Shown piece by piece: positions 1 through 10,674 of a stretch of DNA of 64,000 nucleotides (positions are counted from its first letter, which is position 1; each line of letters starts with the position of its first letter). Where the stretch lies: assembly GCF_014837155.1 (NCBI RefSeq), contig NZ_JACYHA010000005.1:248001-312000 (forward strand), given 5' to 3'. Source of the stretch: Litchfieldia stipae (GTDB lineage: Bacteria > Bacillota > Bacilli > Bacillales > Bacillaceae_L). The notes under the pieces are model-generated. The model was not told where the DNA came from and ran no database searches. It saw only the letters and a program-made list of their open reading frames with translations. The position numbers were made by a program, and so were the translations under genes.

Positions 1-63
1 GGGGTTTCAGCATTCGTTGTCGAAAACTTCTTCAAACAAGAAGAATTAATCGAACAAACATAA
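1..63 (+). CDS. 3' end of an unidentified protein (partial)
   Basis: An open frame enters from the left edge and ends at TAA 61-63, giving 20 C-terminal residues ending in EELIEQT. A rho-independent terminator follows 17 bases later, which supports this being the true end of a transcription unit. The fragment is too short to assign a family or function. Confidence 0.6.
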   Translation, partial: GVSAFVVENFFKQEELIEQT

Positions 64-79
64 TAGATAAAGTCACAGA

Positions 80-118
80 AAACACTCATTCTATGAAAAG
101 AATGAGTGTTTGTTTTTA
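80..118 (+). terminator. Rho-independent terminator
   Basis: An 11-bp perfect stem (aaacactcatt paired with aatgagtgttt) closes on a 10-base loop and is followed by a T-rich run. It ends the gene that enters from the left. Confidence 0.85.
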
Positions 119-165
119 TAGCATTTAAATCAAAGATATAACTTATTATAAAAGTGAGAAATCTA

Positions 166-214
166 GCAGGCTGAATACACGTAGACTCCCGCGGGATGCG
201 TGTATTCAGCCTGC
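166..214. repeat. Short form of a Bacillus-type intergenic palindrome
   Basis: The element has perfect 15-bp inverted arms (gcaggctgaatacac and its complement) around a short core containing gactcccgcggga. The same arms and the same left core occur in the roughly 119-bp elements at 15148-15266 and 25617-25734. This copy lacks about 70 internal bases, so it looks like an internal deletion derivative that kept its ends. Confidence 0.8.
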
Positions 215-240
215 AGCTTTATAAGCCAACTATTTATACG

Positions 241-265
241 AAAACCGCCTAATATACTATCAGGC
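241..265 (-). terminator. Probable terminator of the xylan operon
   Basis: On the minus strand an 8-bp stem with one G-U pair (gcctgata / tattaggc) overlaps the stop codon of the GH8 gene and is followed by ggttttcg. The T-run is short, so the call is moderate. Confidence 0.45.
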
Positions 266-1414
266 ATTCGGCAGCCAAATCCGATAATTCCCACTAAGCG
301 CTAACATGCTAAACATATATAAGCAGTTATCATAATATCTTCTTACACCCGTGCGCACCGGTATATTCCAAAATAATTCAACGGTTTCCTTCGCATGTGG
401 ACCATTCACTGTAGCTAATGAAGCCATCGCATTTGTCGCAATCAAACCAACTGGATGTAATGCCTTCTCTTCAAAGGGTGTCCCATCAATCTTATACCTT
501 CGATAGTCCTCTGGATGCTTATCAGCAAAGAACGCTTGAATCTTATTTGCAGCTTCAGTTTGCCAAGGATCTTTCTTGAACCATTCATAATCCAATCCAA
601 TATTTGCTGCCACACGATATGAATCACTAAAGAAATGGCCATAGCCTCTTTCATCATTTGGACGACCATCGTAATAGGCATACTCAGGTGCTAACCCTGT
701 GTCTGGATGACACGAAATCTTCAAATAATTACGACTTGCCACTGCTGCTTCCTTCCAAAACTCTCGATCCTCTTCATTTGCCCAAAGTGCAAACAATTCA
801 TAGAAATGTGGGAGATGGTAAGAAGGATCGGAAAATTCCACTTCTGGCACAAACTTAATTAGTTTATTGTCACGATTCCACATCGGATGACCATCATGAT
901 TTTCACCCTTATGAAGGCAATCTCTTAATAACTGTCTTGCTTGGACACTATAATCAAACGGATCTTCATCCCCGTCACCCCAGCGATGAGCAGCAAAGAA
1001 CAAGGCAAGGGCAAAGAACTCCTCACCATCTGGAGCAGGTCCATAAGAGTTTTTCTTTCCATCTGGTCTGCATGACCAAGCGAAATATCCTGCATGCAGT
1101 CCTTCAGTCATATACATATTCTTCTTCGCCCAATACCATAAACGATCAAACACGTCTTTTTTATCAAGCTGTACAGCCATCATCATACCGTATGACATTC
1201 CTTCTGTTCGAACATCTAGATTCCCTGTATCAAGTAGATATCCACTCTGTTCATCTGGTTCAAAATAAATCCTTGTTTCCTCATCACCATAAAAGATCTG
1301 ATTCCAGCTATCTTCAACTCTTGCTTGAATGTCTTCTTCAGAAAATCCATATTCTTTAAATACATTACGATATACTCCTGTATAAAATGAACCATTCGTT
1401 ATTATTGTTTCCAT
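260..1414 (-). CDS. GH8 reducing-end xylose-releasing exo-oligoxylanase (Rex)
   Basis: This 384-residue protein closely resembles the GH8 Rex enzyme of Bacillus halodurans as I recall it. Rex removes single xylose units from the reducing end of xylo-oligosaccharides (EC 3.2.1.156). Glu71 in TEGMSYG fits the general acid, Asp264 in FFSDSY the base, and the LHPVGL loop has His320, the residue linked to exo-specificity in Rex. There is no signal peptide, so it should act on imported oligomers in the cytoplasm. The start has AAGGGG-type RBS. It is the last gene of the operon, 19 bases after the GH39 gene. Family-level confidence is high; substrate range is inferred. Confidence 0.93.
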   Translation of the reverse strand: METIITNGSFYTGVYRNVFKEYGFSEEDIQARVEDSWNQIFYGDEETRIYFEPDEQSGYLLDTGNLDVRTEGMSYGMMMAVQLDKKDVFDRLWYWAKKNMYMTEGLHAGYFAWSCRPDGKKNSYGPAPDGEEFFALALFFAAHRWGDGDEDPFDYSVQARQLLRDCLHKGENHDGHPMWNRDNKLIKFVPEVEFSDPSYHLPHFYELFALWANEEDREFWKEAAVASRNYLKISCHPDTGLAPEYAYYDGRPNDERGYGHFFSDSYRVAANIGLDYEWFKKDPWQTEAANKIQAFFADKHPEDYRRYKIDGTPFEEKALHPVGLIATNAMASLATVNGPHAKETVELFWNIPVRTGVRRYYDNCLYMFSMLALSGNYRIWLPNA

Positions 1415-1433
1415 AGATATCCCAACCCCTTTA

Positions 1434-2939
1434 TTAATAAGAAGTAATTAATGAATCATCTAAACCTATATATGTGTCAGTCTCATCATGAACCGGTGTG
1501 ATTTCGACCAATGTGACTTCATTTTTCGTTAGAGTCATCGCTAGAGTCAACATTCCATCCTCTGTTTGAGTTCGTTCTGTGCTTACTTTAGGATTAGCTA
1601 ACGCTCTTAATGTCTCGACCGAGGCTTTATCAGGAAAACGCGGTCTCCCCATTTGCTGCCATGCTTTCCATGGATTTGCGTGGTTTTCATCCACCGTTTG
1701 ACGTTTAATAAAATTCTCCTTACAAGGAACAGGAATCTTCATTTCTATTGTTCTTTCATATCCTCTACCTTTTTCCATGACAACATTCCAAGCAACAAGT
1801 GAAATCGAACCATTTGCTCTTCTAGTTACAATGATTTTGTCATCGCGATAGAGCAACTCTTCTCCTAGCTGATTGAAGAAAGAAAATAAATGAAAGGTCG
1901 GTTTCGGAATTCGATTAAGTCCAATCAAACCGAAGCCACCATGAAACTGAGCCTTAGGTACATCTAATTCCTCGAACACATCGCTAAATGTCCAATAAGA
2001 AAAGGAATCTACAAAATCCCCACCCTCACTTAATATTCTCGCAAGGTAAGCTGCATTTAACGGCGTATCATGCACAGGGTTGATTGGACTGTATGACGTA
2101 TTGTATTCTGTGATATGGAATGGAAGGTTAGGAAATGGTGAGTCATCTATTAATCCTCTAACCATCTTAAATTGCTCAAGCATATCCGTGTTCTCTTCTA
2201 AATCTTGATAATAATAATCAGGCGTCACTTTCTTCGGTGCTTTAGAGGTATAGGCATGCCTTGAAACAAAATCAATAGGAACTTCCTCACGCTCACAGTA
2301 CGAAAGAAAATCAGTGATCCAATGGTCTGCACCGCCACAAATAGCTGGACCACCAACTAATAAATCAGGATGAACTGATTTAACAGCTAATGCTGTAACC
2401 TTATAGAGCTTAAAGTATTCCGCTTGATCTGCATCCTTCCAAAAGTTAACCAGATTAGGTTCATTCCATACCTCAAACGGCCATTTCAACACTTCTTCTT
2501 CGCCATATCGTTCAATAAAATGTGACACCACAGCCACAATGAGATCATGCCATTTTTGATAATCCTTTGGAGGAGTTACATTCCCCTCCCAATAGAAAAT
2601 TGTTTGATCACCGGATGCTAATTTTTTCGGCATGAAACCAAACTCAACAAACGGGCGAATATCAAGTTCTAAAAAAGAATCAAATATCCGATCAATATAA
2701 GTGAAGTTATAAAATGGGCGAACCTCATCACCTACTTGTAATTCACGATAGATTCCTACATCATCAGAAAGAAGACCATGTCCTCTTATATACTTAAACC
2801 CTATTTTTTCTTTTGCAAGCTTAAGATGATCTAAATATTCCTGTTGCAGGGCTAACCCTAATCTTCCAGTCCCCACACAATACTGCCAATTCTTATTAAA
2901 CGTCTTCACATTGTCTGTTTGAACTTGAATGATTTCCAC
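1434..2939 (-). CDS. xynB: GH39 beta-xylosidase
   Basis: A 501-residue GH39 protein expected to hydrolyse xylobiose and short xylo-oligosaccharides from the non-reducing end to xylose. Glu160 in VWNEPN is the acid/base and Glu278 in HITEYN the nucleophile, almost the same numbering as the characterised Thermoanaerobacterium enzyme (160 and 277). No signal sequence is present, so it is intracellular. The start is GTG with an AGGGGTG RBS. It sits between GH67 and GH8 in the operon with gaps of 14 and 19 bases, consistent with co-translation. With GH8 the cell can attack oligomers from both ends. Confidence 0.94.
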   Translation of the reverse strand: MEIIQVQTDNVKTFNKNWQYCVGTGRLGLALQQEYLDHLKLAKEKIGFKYIRGHGLLSDDVGIYRELQVGDEVRPFYNFTYIDRIFDSFLELDIRPFVEFGFMPKKLASGDQTIFYWEGNVTPPKDYQKWHDLIVAVVSHFIERYGEEEVLKWPFEVWNEPNLVNFWKDADQAEYFKLYKVTALAVKSVHPDLLVGGPAICGGADHWITDFLSYCEREEVPIDFVSRHAYTSKAPKKVTPDYYYQDLEENTDMLEQFKMVRGLIDDSPFPNLPFHITEYNTSYSPINPVHDTPLNAAYLARILSEGGDFVDSFSYWTFSDVFEELDVPKAQFHGGFGLIGLNRIPKPTFHLFSFFNQLGEELLYRDDKIIVTRRANGSISLVAWNVVMEKGRGYERTIEMKIPVPCKENFIKRQTVDENHANPWKAWQQMGRPRFPDKASVETLRALANPKVSTERTQTEDGMLTLAMTLTKNEVTLVEITPVHDETDTYIGLDDSLITSY

Positions 2940-2953
2940 GATTACACCCCTAT

Positions 2954-5050
2954 TTAATAAATTTCTCTGCTTAATTCATCATGGATTCCTGACTTACGAT
3001 AAAAATACGTATTGATTTGATCACGCCACTCTTTTGAATGCTCTGCTTGTTCTAATAACCTACTTAAAATACCGTTAAATCGATCTTCATCAATTTTCCC
3101 AGCTAATTGCTGCCATTCCTCTACTAGCTTCTCAGCTTGTTCCACACCTTCAAAATGAGTATTGTAGATATGCTGAATAACCGTTACTCCAGATTTCAAT
3201 TTGTGTGTGTATGGAACATGATGGAAGAATAGGAGCAGTTCGTCTGGACATGTTTCTAAGGATTCATATAGATCCTGATTTTCTTTAAAATACTGACCCG
3301 TATAACCCGTTCCGTCCTTTAATGTGCGATTGACCCCAATCCCATGACAATCGGCAAAATGATACGTGCCCCATAATGAATACTCATATCCGTCTACATT
3401 AGGTCCATAATGATGGTTTGGATTTACCATCCACCCCACACCAAGAGGTGCTGTATAGCTTTCATAAATACTCCATGATCTTAATAACATTGTAGAAATA
3501 GTATCGACAACTTCTGGATCATTTCCAAAGGTTAGACGTACCCATTCTTCTGTAATTTCCTCAGCCGTTAGCTCAGGATTCCATATAAGACGACCATACC
3601 CATAGAAATTCGCTTGTGCTAGTGTATGCCCCGTCCAGTTACGATCATTACCTATATTCGAAACAGCTGTTATCCCACTTAATCGATTTTGATAGAGTTC
3701 TCCACTGACAATTCGTTTTACCGTGGAATCTTCACCTCTAGTAAACGTATCGAAATCTAATACTTCCTTCCATTGTGGAATTAGATAGCAGAGATGTTTT
3801 TGCTGGCCAGTATATTCCTGAGTGACTTGAAATTCTAGCACTTGATTAGTATTTGGCATCGCCCCTAAAAGTGGTGACACAGGCTCTCTCACTTGAAAGT
3901 CCATTGGACCATTCTTTATTTGAAGGACGACATTTTCAAGAAACTCTCCATCAAGTGGTTTAAAATGGTCATACGCCGCCCTTGCACGGTCTGTCTTACG
4001 ATCTCGCCAATCCTGCAAACAATTATAGACAAAGCATCTCCAAAAGACGATGCCACCAAATGGCTTCAATGCTCTTGCTAACATGTTAGCACCATCTGCA
4101 TGATTACGATCATATGTAAATGGACCAGGACGGTGCTCAGAATCTGCTTTAATGACAAAACCACCGAAATCAGGAATGTATTGATAAATCTCTTTAACCT
4201 TCTCACCCCACCATTCCTGAACATGTTGATCAAGCGGATCTGCTGTATCAAGACCTCCAAGCTGAATCGTACTTGCATAGTTAGCACTTAAATACGTTTT
4301 GATTCCATATGCTCTAAACACCTCAGCTATGCGAGCTACATCTGGAAGAAACCGTGATGTAATGAGATTTGTTTCAACCTCATGAACATTCACATTATTA
4401 ATTGCTACTCCATTAATCCCTACAGAGGATAGAAGTCTGGCATAATCCTTGATTCGTTTCATGTCACCAATAAATTGATGGTCCTTATAATAAATCGATT
4501 CACCAGCATAACCACGCTCAATGGAACCGTCCATATTATCCCATTCGTTGATCATTCTTAATTGATTTGTAGGATTTTCAATGATACGAACCTCACCGAG
4601 ATCTTCCTCCATCTTCATAAGGCGTATCAAGTGAAATACCGCATACAATGCACCTACATCAGTTTTCCCTACTAACATCAGCTTCTGATAACCATCTACT
4701 ATAACTGCTGTGATTAAATAGCCTTCATCATCTAGTAACTGAGAATCGACCAACTCACAAATCGATGGATGATCCTCAACCGTTGCTAAGACAACCGAAG
4801 AATAATTTTTAATTTCAGCTGAAGCTTCAGGCGAACTCCCAACCATTCCCTTGATTGCAGTCATCAGCTCCTGTTTTGCAGATTCCATAACATGAGAATG
4901 ACTTAGCACTTCTATGTGTGAAAGAAGCGTTTGATAGTCTGCAAGCCACTCTTGATTTTCTATTTTTGTATACTGTAACCAGCATGAATAATCATCATAT
5001 TCACTTAACACTCTTTGTTCAATTTGAGTTTCATTCCCGCTATTTTTCAT
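2954..5050 (-). CDS. aguA: GH67 xylan alpha-1,2-glucuronidase
   Basis: A 698-residue GH67 enzyme that removes 4-O-methyl-glucuronic acid from the non-reducing terminal xylose of aldouronates. Glu305 in [10 protein letters not shown], Asp384 in GPMDF and Glu412 in TQEYTG fall exactly 20 residues beyond the catalytic Glu285, Asp364 and Glu392 of the Geobacillus stearothermophilus enzyme. It has no signal peptide and so works on imported substrate. An AGGAGG RBS precedes the ATG. Its position directly after the sugar-transporter genes matches the aldouronate-utilisation clusters known from Paenibacillus and Geobacillus. Its action must precede full depolymerisation by the GH39 and GH8 enzymes. 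Confidence 0.96.
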   Translation of the reverse strand: MKNSGNETQIEQRVLSEYDDYSCWLQYTKIENQEWLADYQTLLSHIEVLSHSHVMESAKQELMTAIKGMVGSSPEASAEIKNYSSVVLATVEDHPSICELVDSQLLDDEGYLITAVIVDGYQKLMLVGKTDVGALYAVFHLIRLMKMEEDLGEVRIIENPTNQLRMINEWDNMDGSIERGYAGESIYYKDHQFIGDMKRIKDYARLLSSVGINGVAINNVNVHEVETNLITSRFLPDVARIAEVFRAYGIKTYLSANYASTIQLGGLDTADPLDQHVQEWWGEKVKEIYQYIPDFGGFVIKADSEHRPGPFTYDRNHADGANMLARALKPFGGIVFWRCFVYNCLQDWRDRKTDRARAAYDHFKPLDGEFLENVVLQIKNGPMDFQVREPVSPLLGAMPNTNQVLEFQVTQEYTGQQKHLCYLIPQWKEVLDFDTFTRGEDSTVKRIVSGELYQNRLSGITAVSNIGNDRNWTGHTLAQANFYGYGRLIWNPELTAEEITEEWVRLTFGNDPEVVDTISTMLLRSWSIYESYTAPLGVGWMVNPNHHYGPNVDGYEYSLWGTYHFADCHGIGVNRTLKDGTGYTGQYFKENQDLYESLETCPDELLLFFHHVPYTHKLKSGVTVIQHIYNTHFEGVEQAEKLVEEWQQLAGKIDEDRFNGILSRLLEQAEHSKEWRDQINTYFYRKSGIHDELSREIY

Positions 5051-5071
5051 TGGATTCCTCCTACGAATGAT

Positions 5072-5995
5072 TTAACCTTTTACTCCACCAATCGTTAAAC
5101 CCTTCACAAAGTATTTTTGAACGAAGGGATAGACGCAAATGATTGGTACACTTGCTATAATTGTCATCGTTGCACGTATCGATGTTGGAGTAACGACATT
5201 CGCACTTGCATTGGCATTGGCAAACGCATCTGCAGCAGTTTTCCCAGACATCGAAGCATTAGAGTTTTGTAGAATTTTCATTAACTCGTACTGTAATGTA
5301 CTTAATTCAGGAACAGATGAAGTATATAAAAATACGTCAAACCAGGAGTTCCACTGAAACACAGCAACAAAGAGCGAAACTGTTGCTAATACTGGTAAAG
5401 ACAACGGTAAAACAATTTTGAAAAAGGTTGTGAAGTCACCTGCGCCATCAATCTTTGCAGATTCCATTAAGCTATCTGGTAGACCTTCAATAAAGGAACG
5501 TACAACAATTAAATTAAACACTCCAATAACCCCTGGCAAAATATATACCCAAAAACTACCAATCAGTTCTAAGTCCCTCATTAATAGAAAGTTCGGGATT
5601 AATCCCCCATTGAAATACATCGTTAAAATAAAAGCAATCGTTACAAATTTTCTTAATACAAATTCTTGTCTACTGATGGTGTAAGCGACCATGGCAGTAC
5701 AGAAGACTGAAATGGCCGTACCTAACACTGTTCTTAATACTGACATTAAGAATGAATTGACAAGAGATGATTGTTTAAATACATGTTCATAGTTATAAAA
5801 AGTGAATTCTCGTGGCCATAGAAAGATTCCACCTTTAATTGAATCTGTTGCATCATTTAAAGAGATTGCCAACGTATTAAGCATTGGGTAAAGCATGACT
5901 ATACATAAGAGAATCATGAATGTATAGTTACTAATGTCAAAGATTCGGTCTCCCAAAGAGGAATGGCGCGCATTGACTTTGAATGGATTTTTCAT
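5072..5995 (-). CDS. CUT1 ABC sugar permease (LplC/YtcP type)
   Basis: A 307-residue inner-membrane permease of the binding-protein-dependent type with about six transmembrane segments. The EAA loop is visible near ESAKIDGAGDFTTFFKIVLPLS. The family (LplC/YtcP) partners with a LplB-type permease to carry complex polysaccharide oligomers. The start has an AGGAGG RBS eleven bases after the partner gene. No ATPase gene lies in the operon, as is usual for this type, which borrows a shared MsmX-like ATPase. The cargo is inferred to be aldouronates or xylo-oligosaccharides from the adjacent GH67, GH39 and GH8 genes. Confidence 0.9.
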   Translation of the reverse strand: MKNPFKVNARHSSLGDRIFDISNYTFMILLCIVMLYPMLNTLAISLNDATDSIKGGIFLWPREFTFYNYEHVFKQSSLVNSFLMSVLRTVLGTAISVFCTAMVAYTISRQEFVLRKFVTIAFILTMYFNGGLIPNFLLMRDLELIGSFWVYILPGVIGVFNLIVVRSFIEGLPDSLMESAKIDGAGDFTTFFKIVLPLSLPVLATVSLFVAVFQWNSWFDVFLYTSSVPELSTLQYELMKILQNSNASMSGKTAADAFANANASANVVTPTSIRATMTIIASVPIICVYPFVQKYFVKGLTIGGVKG

Positions 5996-6006
5996 GGATA
6001 CTCCTC

Positions 6007-6975
6007 CTAAAATAATCTTGCTTGCCCTAGTTTTTTGGCAATCGAGTTAGCGGTAAATAAGAAGATAAAACTAACTACGGTTTTGAAGATCCCTGCAGCT
6101 GTTGCTAATGAGAAGTTACCCATTGAAATCCCGTATTTAAGGACGAAAATTTCTAGCACCTCAGAGTATTCAATGTTCATTGGGTTCCCTAAAAGGTATT
6201 GTGCTTCAAAGCCCGCTTCAAGAATATGACCAAGGTTCATAATCAGTAGAATAACAATGGTTGGCTTTAATGCAGGTAATGTAATTAGCAACATCCTTTG
6301 CAGCCTTGAAGCACCATCAATTTCCGCTGCCTCATACTGCTCTTGATCAATCATTGTAATCGCAGCTAAATAAATGATTGTGTTCCACCCAAGGTTCTTC
6401 CATACCTCCGAGGTACCTAGAATTCCCCAGAAATATTCACCAATCCCCAACCATAGAATGGGTTCAAAGCCTAGCTTAACTAACGCAATATTGATAATTC
6501 CATTTTCTAATGAAAGTGTATATGAAATAATACTCGCTGCTACTACCCATGAAAGGAAATGCGGCATGTAACTAATTGTTTGTACAATCTTCTTAAAGCC
6601 TATATGTCTCAGCTCATTTAAAAGTAAAGCAAGGATAATTGCTGTTACAAAACCGAGGACTAGATTAATTGCACTCATGGCAAGTGTATTTCGAAGTACA
6701 CGGAGGAACGCTTCATCACTAAAAAGAAAAGAAAAATGCTCAAATCCTACCCATTCTTGTTCACTAAAGGATTTTGCGGGCTTAAAATCCTGAAAGGCCA
6801 TTGTCCAACCCCATAGTGGAACGTATTTAAAAACGACTAACCATAGAACAAATGGTAAACTCATGGCTAAAAGCGCTTTTTGCTGTCCACATTTTTTAAG
6901 AAACAGCTTAAGTCCAGTAGGCTTATTTGGTTCCGGTGGGATTACAACAGATACTGGTTCACTTTTCACACTCAT
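6007..6975 (-). CDS. CUT1 ABC sugar permease (LplB type)
   Basis: The start is placed at ATG 6975, because AAAGGAGGGG lies just upstream there; an in-frame ATG at 7089 lengthens the frame by 38 unremarkable residues and is judged false. The 322-residue product has six predicted transmembrane spans and the EAA signature EAAEIDGASRLQRM. With the next permease it forms the membrane channel of the oligosaccharide importer. A 161-base gap with no gene separates it from the binding-protein gene, enough room for differential expression of the abundant binding protein, though I saw no convincing hairpin there. Confidence 0.9.
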   Translation of the reverse strand: MSVKSEPVSVVIPPEPNKPTGLKLFLKKCGQQKALLAMSLPFVLWLVVFKYVPLWGWTMAFQDFKPAKSFSEQEWVGFEHFSFLFSDEAFLRVLRNTLAMSAINLVLGFVTAIILALLLNELRHIGFKKIVQTISYMPHFLSWVVAASIISYTLSLENGIINIALVKLGFEPILWLGIGEYFWGILGTSEVWKNLGWNTIIYLAAITMIDQEQYEAAEIDGASRLQRMLLITLPALKPTIVILLIMNLGHILEAGFEAQYLLGNPMNIEYSEVLEIFVLKYGISMGNFSLATAAGIFKTVVSFIFLFTANSIAKKLGQARLF

Positions 6976-7136
6976 GACTACCCCTCCTTTTGATGTTTTC
7001 GACTTATTTGAGAAACGACTGTCTGAATAAAAGCTGGTATTGATTCCTGTTAATGATTGCAATATAGAAAAGGAGAAGAAAGGACTCATAACCTCATAAG
7101 GTAGCTAGACCATTTCCTCTCCATGTAAACTAGTGA

Positions 7137-8807
7137 TTATTGGTTTTGTTCAACAAGTTTCTTTACATTTTCAGTCATTGTTTTTTCATATTCTTCAGCA
7201 CCAAGTTTGTCATGCTCAGCAACATATTCCGCCCAAAGTTCTTCAAAGTTACCTTCTAGGACTAACTTAGGATAGTACAATCTTTGTAAATCAGTCTTCT
7301 TCTGAATATAAATTTGTGCAGGTGATCCTTGTTCTAGTTCAGCACTCCATGCTGGGTACCAAGGACGGTCCTCTGGCTCAGCAAACAGGTCTGCGAATAC
7401 CTTAGCATTATACTTCTCAAGGATTGCTAAATCGCCTTCAGTATAAGCAGCTTGTGCAACTTCAGGCTGCCTGCGAGGCTCCCATGCATTTCCATCTGAG
7501 AATAGACCATTACCACGTGGCCAATAGTATTCAAATTGTGCGAAGCCGAATTCTTCACGGAATTCCTGATTTGACGTTAAGTTAATTTGCTCATCAGTTC
7601 GATAGAAACGACCATTATCACTTTCATATGTTTCTCCTTCAATTCCCCACATAATAAGCTTTTGGTTTTCTTCCTTCGCCATATTATCTAAGAACTTCAT
7701 AATACGAACAGGGTCTTTTGCACTCGTCGTAATACCAACACCACGATTATTAACGAATGATGGTGGATCAATGTATTGGTCCTTAATGCTTTCATCAAAT
7801 GTCACAGGTAATGCAATAAAACGCTTGTCATCGTCACCCGCTTCCTTTAAAGCGGTTTCAGCTTGACCAATTTGCCAACCATAATCAAAGAATCCTAGTA
7901 CTCTTCCAGATGCTAATTTCGCTAAATACTCATCATAGTTTGCAACAAATGCTTCTTTATCAAATAAGCCTTTAGCATTTGCTTCATTCAGCTTTTGTAG
8001 CCATCTTTTCTCGTAATCTGTTGCTGCATATACCTTCGCCTCATGTGTTTCCATATCAACCATTACTTCTCCGTCATTCGGATAACCTGCTAGGTGATTA
8101 GGGACGTTTGTTGTAGAGAAAAATCTCCAGTCATATGTTAATGCAGTGAAAGGAATTGTACTCGCACCATCGACTTCAGGATACTTTTCATAGTATTTTT
8201 CAAGTAGCTCAAAATATTGATCTAGTGTTTTTACTTCTGGATAATCGAACTCTTTTAACACACCGCGCTGCATGAAGAATGCACCTTGGTCAATATTTGG
8301 GTTAGGAATGTAACCTTGACTTGCATTAAATGGAATAAAATAGATATTTCCATCATCTGCCTTCATTCGCTCTAAATATGGCTCATACAATTTCTTTAAG
8401 TTTGGTGCATGTTCATCAATTAAATCATTTAGAGGAATAAATGCTTCTGCTTCCAAGATTTTATCAATCGCAGTATCAGGAACTAAAACATCAGGATATT
8501 GACCACTTGCAATCATTGTCCCAATTTTTGTGTTGATATCACCCACTAGGAATTCCATCTTAACTGTTACACCAGTTTGTTCTTCGAAAATTTTCCCGAT
8601 TTTTGTTTCTGTTGATTGAATGTCTTTACCGGGTGATCCAGCATTGAAATAGGTAAACGTAAATGGTGATGTGTCGTTCTCAGTTGTTCCACCTTCACTC
8701 TCTTTATCTTTCTCATCTGTAGATGCACTATCATTCTTACAACCTACTAACGCTAGAAACATAATAAGAGATAATAATCCAACTAAAAGCTTTTTGTTTA
8801 ATACCAT
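7137..8807 (-). CDS. Extracellular oligosaccharide-binding lipoprotein (LplA/YtcQ type)
   Basis: A 556-residue solute-binding protein with a lipoprotein signal peptide: charged MVLNKK, a hydrophobic stretch and a lipobox LVGC with Cys23 as the lipidation site. The following low-complexity linker rich in Ser, Asp and Glu is typical of membrane-anchored binding proteins. It should capture aldouronates or xylo-oligosaccharides outside the membrane for the two permeases encoded next. It is the first transporter gene after the two-component regulators and has its own 109-base upstream region with a cre-like site, so it may start a separate transcript. Confidence 0.9.
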   Translation of the reverse strand: MVLNKKLLVGLLSLIMFLALVGCKNDSASTDEKDKESEGGTTENDTSPFTFTYFNAGSPGKDIQSTETKIGKIFEEQTGVTVKMEFLVGDINTKIGTMIASGQYPDVLVPDTAIDKILEAEAFIPLNDLIDEHAPNLKKLYEPYLERMKADDGNIYFIPFNASQGYIPNPNIDQGAFFMQRGVLKEFDYPEVKTLDQYFELLEKYYEKYPEVDGASTIPFTALTYDWRFFSTTNVPNHLAGYPNDGEVMVDMETHEAKVYAATDYEKRWLQKLNEANAKGLFDKEAFVANYDEYLAKLASGRVLGFFDYGWQIGQAETALKEAGDDDKRFIALPVTFDESIKDQYIDPPSFVNNRGVGITTSAKDPVRIMKFLDNMAKEENQKLIMWGIEGETYESDNGRFYRTDEQINLTSNQEFREEFGFAQFEYYWPRGNGLFSDGNAWEPRRQPEVAQAAYTEGDLAILEKYNAKVFADLFAEPEDRPWYPAWSAELEQGSPAQIYIQKKTDLQRLYYPKLVLEGNFEELWAEYVAEHDKLGAEEYEKTMTENVKKLVEQNQ

Positions 8808-8830
8808 TTAATAACCCCCTTAACCTTTTT

Positions 8831-8844
8831 TGTAAGCACTTTCA
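8831..8844 (-). promoter_or_regulatory. cre-like CcpA site upstream of the binding-protein gene
   Basis: On the minus strand TGAAAGTGCTTACA matches the core cre consensus TGNAANCGNWNNCA with one mismatch (T for C at position 7). It lies 24 bases before the ATG at 8807, where bound CcpA would block elongation or initiation. Catabolite control of sugar importers is common in Bacillus; binding here is inferred. Confidence 0.5.
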
Positions 8845-8916
8845 TTTTAAAACATTTTCGTTTGTTTGATTACCCAACAAAGTATAGTTTTTACTTAAAA
8901 AACTTAAGAAGGCATT

Positions 8917-10674
8917 CTATTTCGTGCCACCGGCTTTCTTTGATGATGGTAAATGAACAGAAATTGTCGTCCCTTCAAGTAGATCACTTTTAATATCAAA
9001 GTGAAAATCAGAGCCATAATACATCTTAAGTCTGTAATACACATTTTTTATTCCTACATTTTCTCCAATTGCTTCCTCCATTTTGAGAGATTCTAATAAT
9101 TGATGTAGTTTTACCTCTTCAATACCAGGTCCATTATCTTTAATTTCACAAATGAGATAATCAGCATGACGTTTGATGATAATCTCAATCACACCTTTTT
9201 CCTTTTTATGCTCCACTCCGTGTATACTTGCATTTTCGACAAAGGGCAGAAGGATCATATTGGGAATAATCTCTTCATAAGCATCCTCATCAATTGATAA
9301 GATATATTCTAATTTTTCATCAAAGCGGTATTTTTGAATTTCTAAGAAGCTAAGGATAACTGCCAATTCCTCTTTCACGGTGACCCAATCTCTTCCCCAA
9401 GTGAAAGATTTCCTAAGCATTTTCGCCATATTTTGAATGATTTTAGCTGTTTCATCCTCTTTCTTTATAATGCTCCTCATTCGAATCGTCTCAAGTGCAT
9501 TAAATAGGAAATGAGGATTAATTTGACTCTGCAAGGCACTAATCTGAGCTTGTTTTCTCTGCAAATCCAAGTCCTTCTTCTGAATATTTGCAACATAGAC
9601 ATCATTGATAAGCTCATTGATCCTTCTTGACATTCGGTTAAATTCACTAGTTAACTGACCGATTTCGTCTTTATACTGAATACCATCAATCGTTTCAAAG
9701 CTTTGGTTTTTCATTTTTTTCATATAATTCAACACTTTGTTCAATCTAAGGTTAATAGACTGGGAAATGAAGATAATGATTGCAGTGGGTACAATGATGT
9801 TAAAGATTGCTAGGAAGAACAAAAAATAGAGAGATTCAGACATATTGTCTAATAATTGTGATTCGTCTAGGACAGCGACTATTTTCCAATTAGTGAGGAA
9901 ATGATCGATATCATATTTCTCTTCAAGTGAGATAACCTTATCTGGTTTTGAAATCTCTCCAATATTTATGATCTCTTCTCTCCAATTAATCATTGGATCG
10001 GTTGTATATTCAATTTGATCCTTGTCATTTAATAAATATAATTCCCCCTCTAAATTTGCGTTGTTAAAGATATGATTAATCATGTCTTGATCAATATCAA
10101 TTTTGACGATTTTTTTAGTTGAATTATAGACTTTAAAAAAATTTAGTTCGCGAATGATACTAATGGTATCTCGCTGGTATGTTCCACCTGTCTTTATCAC
10201 AAGAGGAAATGAATCAGGTTTGCGAGTGAGCTCCTTATACCAATTTTCTTGGGCGATGAATGATGAGATTGGATTCACACCGCCAGAATAGACGACGGTA
10301 TTATTATCTGAATAAAACTGAATAGATTCTATTGCTGAAAAAACGGGAGTATATTTATTAAAGCCTCTTAATTGAGTATCATATGCCTCAATATAATCTG
10401 CAGATGATTGATAGTCTTTGTCTAAGAATTCATTGATTTTACTATCTGTGTAAAGTGCTGAAGAAACCCCTACAGCATGGACGATGCTCTCTTGAAAATC
10501 ACTTTTGATTTGATTCATTACCTTTGCAAGATCATCCATCTTTTGTTTTTTCACATTGTTTGTGGTTACTTGATAAAAAATAACATTCGTTAAGACAATA
10601 GGTAGAAACACTGAAAAAATATAGAGAATCACAATTTTATTTCGTAATTTAAGATTATTAAAGTATTTCTTCAA
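8917..10674 (-). CDS. YesM-type sensor histidine kinase
   Basis: A 585-residue membrane kinase. Residues about 11-35 and 281-304 are transmembrane spans flanking a large extracellular sensor domain. A HAMP-like region follows, then the His_kinase domain with His388 in QINPHFLFNAL, the N-box LPFVENASIHG and the G-box DNGPGIEE. It starts with TTG and overlaps the response-regulator gene by 17 bases, so the two are translationally coupled. YesM-type kinases usually sense a sugar, sometimes with a binding protein, next to CUT1 transporters. Here the signal is inferred to be xylan oligomers. Confidence 0.92.
   Translation of the reverse strand: MKKYFNNLKLRNKIVILYIFSVFLPIVLTNVIFYQVTTNNVKKQKMDDLAKVMNQIKSDFQESIVHAVGVSSALYTDSKINEFLDKDYQSSADYIEAYDTQLRGFNKYTPVFSAIESIQFYSDNNTVVYSGGVNPISSFIAQENWYKELTRKPDSFPLVIKTGGTYQRDTISIIRELNFFKVYNSTKKIVKIDIDQDMINHIFNNANLEGELYLLNDKDQIEYTTDPMINWREEIINIGEISKPDKVISLEEKYDIDHFLTNWKIVAVLDESQLLDNMSESLYFLFFLAIFNIIVPTAIIIFISQSINLRLNKVLNYMKKMKNQSFETIDGIQYKDEIGQLTSEFNRMSRRINELINDVYVANIQKKDLDLQRKQAQISALQSQINPHFLFNALETIRMRSIIKKEDETAKIIQNMAKMLRKSFTWGRDWVTVKEELAVILSFLEIQKYRFDEKLEYILSIDEDAYEEIIPNMILLPFVENASIHGVEHKKEKGVIEIIIKRHADYLICEIKDNGPGIEEVKLHQLLESLKMEEAIGENVGIKNVYYRLKMYYGSDFHFDIKSDLLEGTTISVHLPSSKKAGGTK

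Noticed and set aside
6976-7089. Longer N terminus for the LplB-type permease
   Set aside because: The added residues lack an RBS, while ATG 6975 has AAAGGAGGGG.
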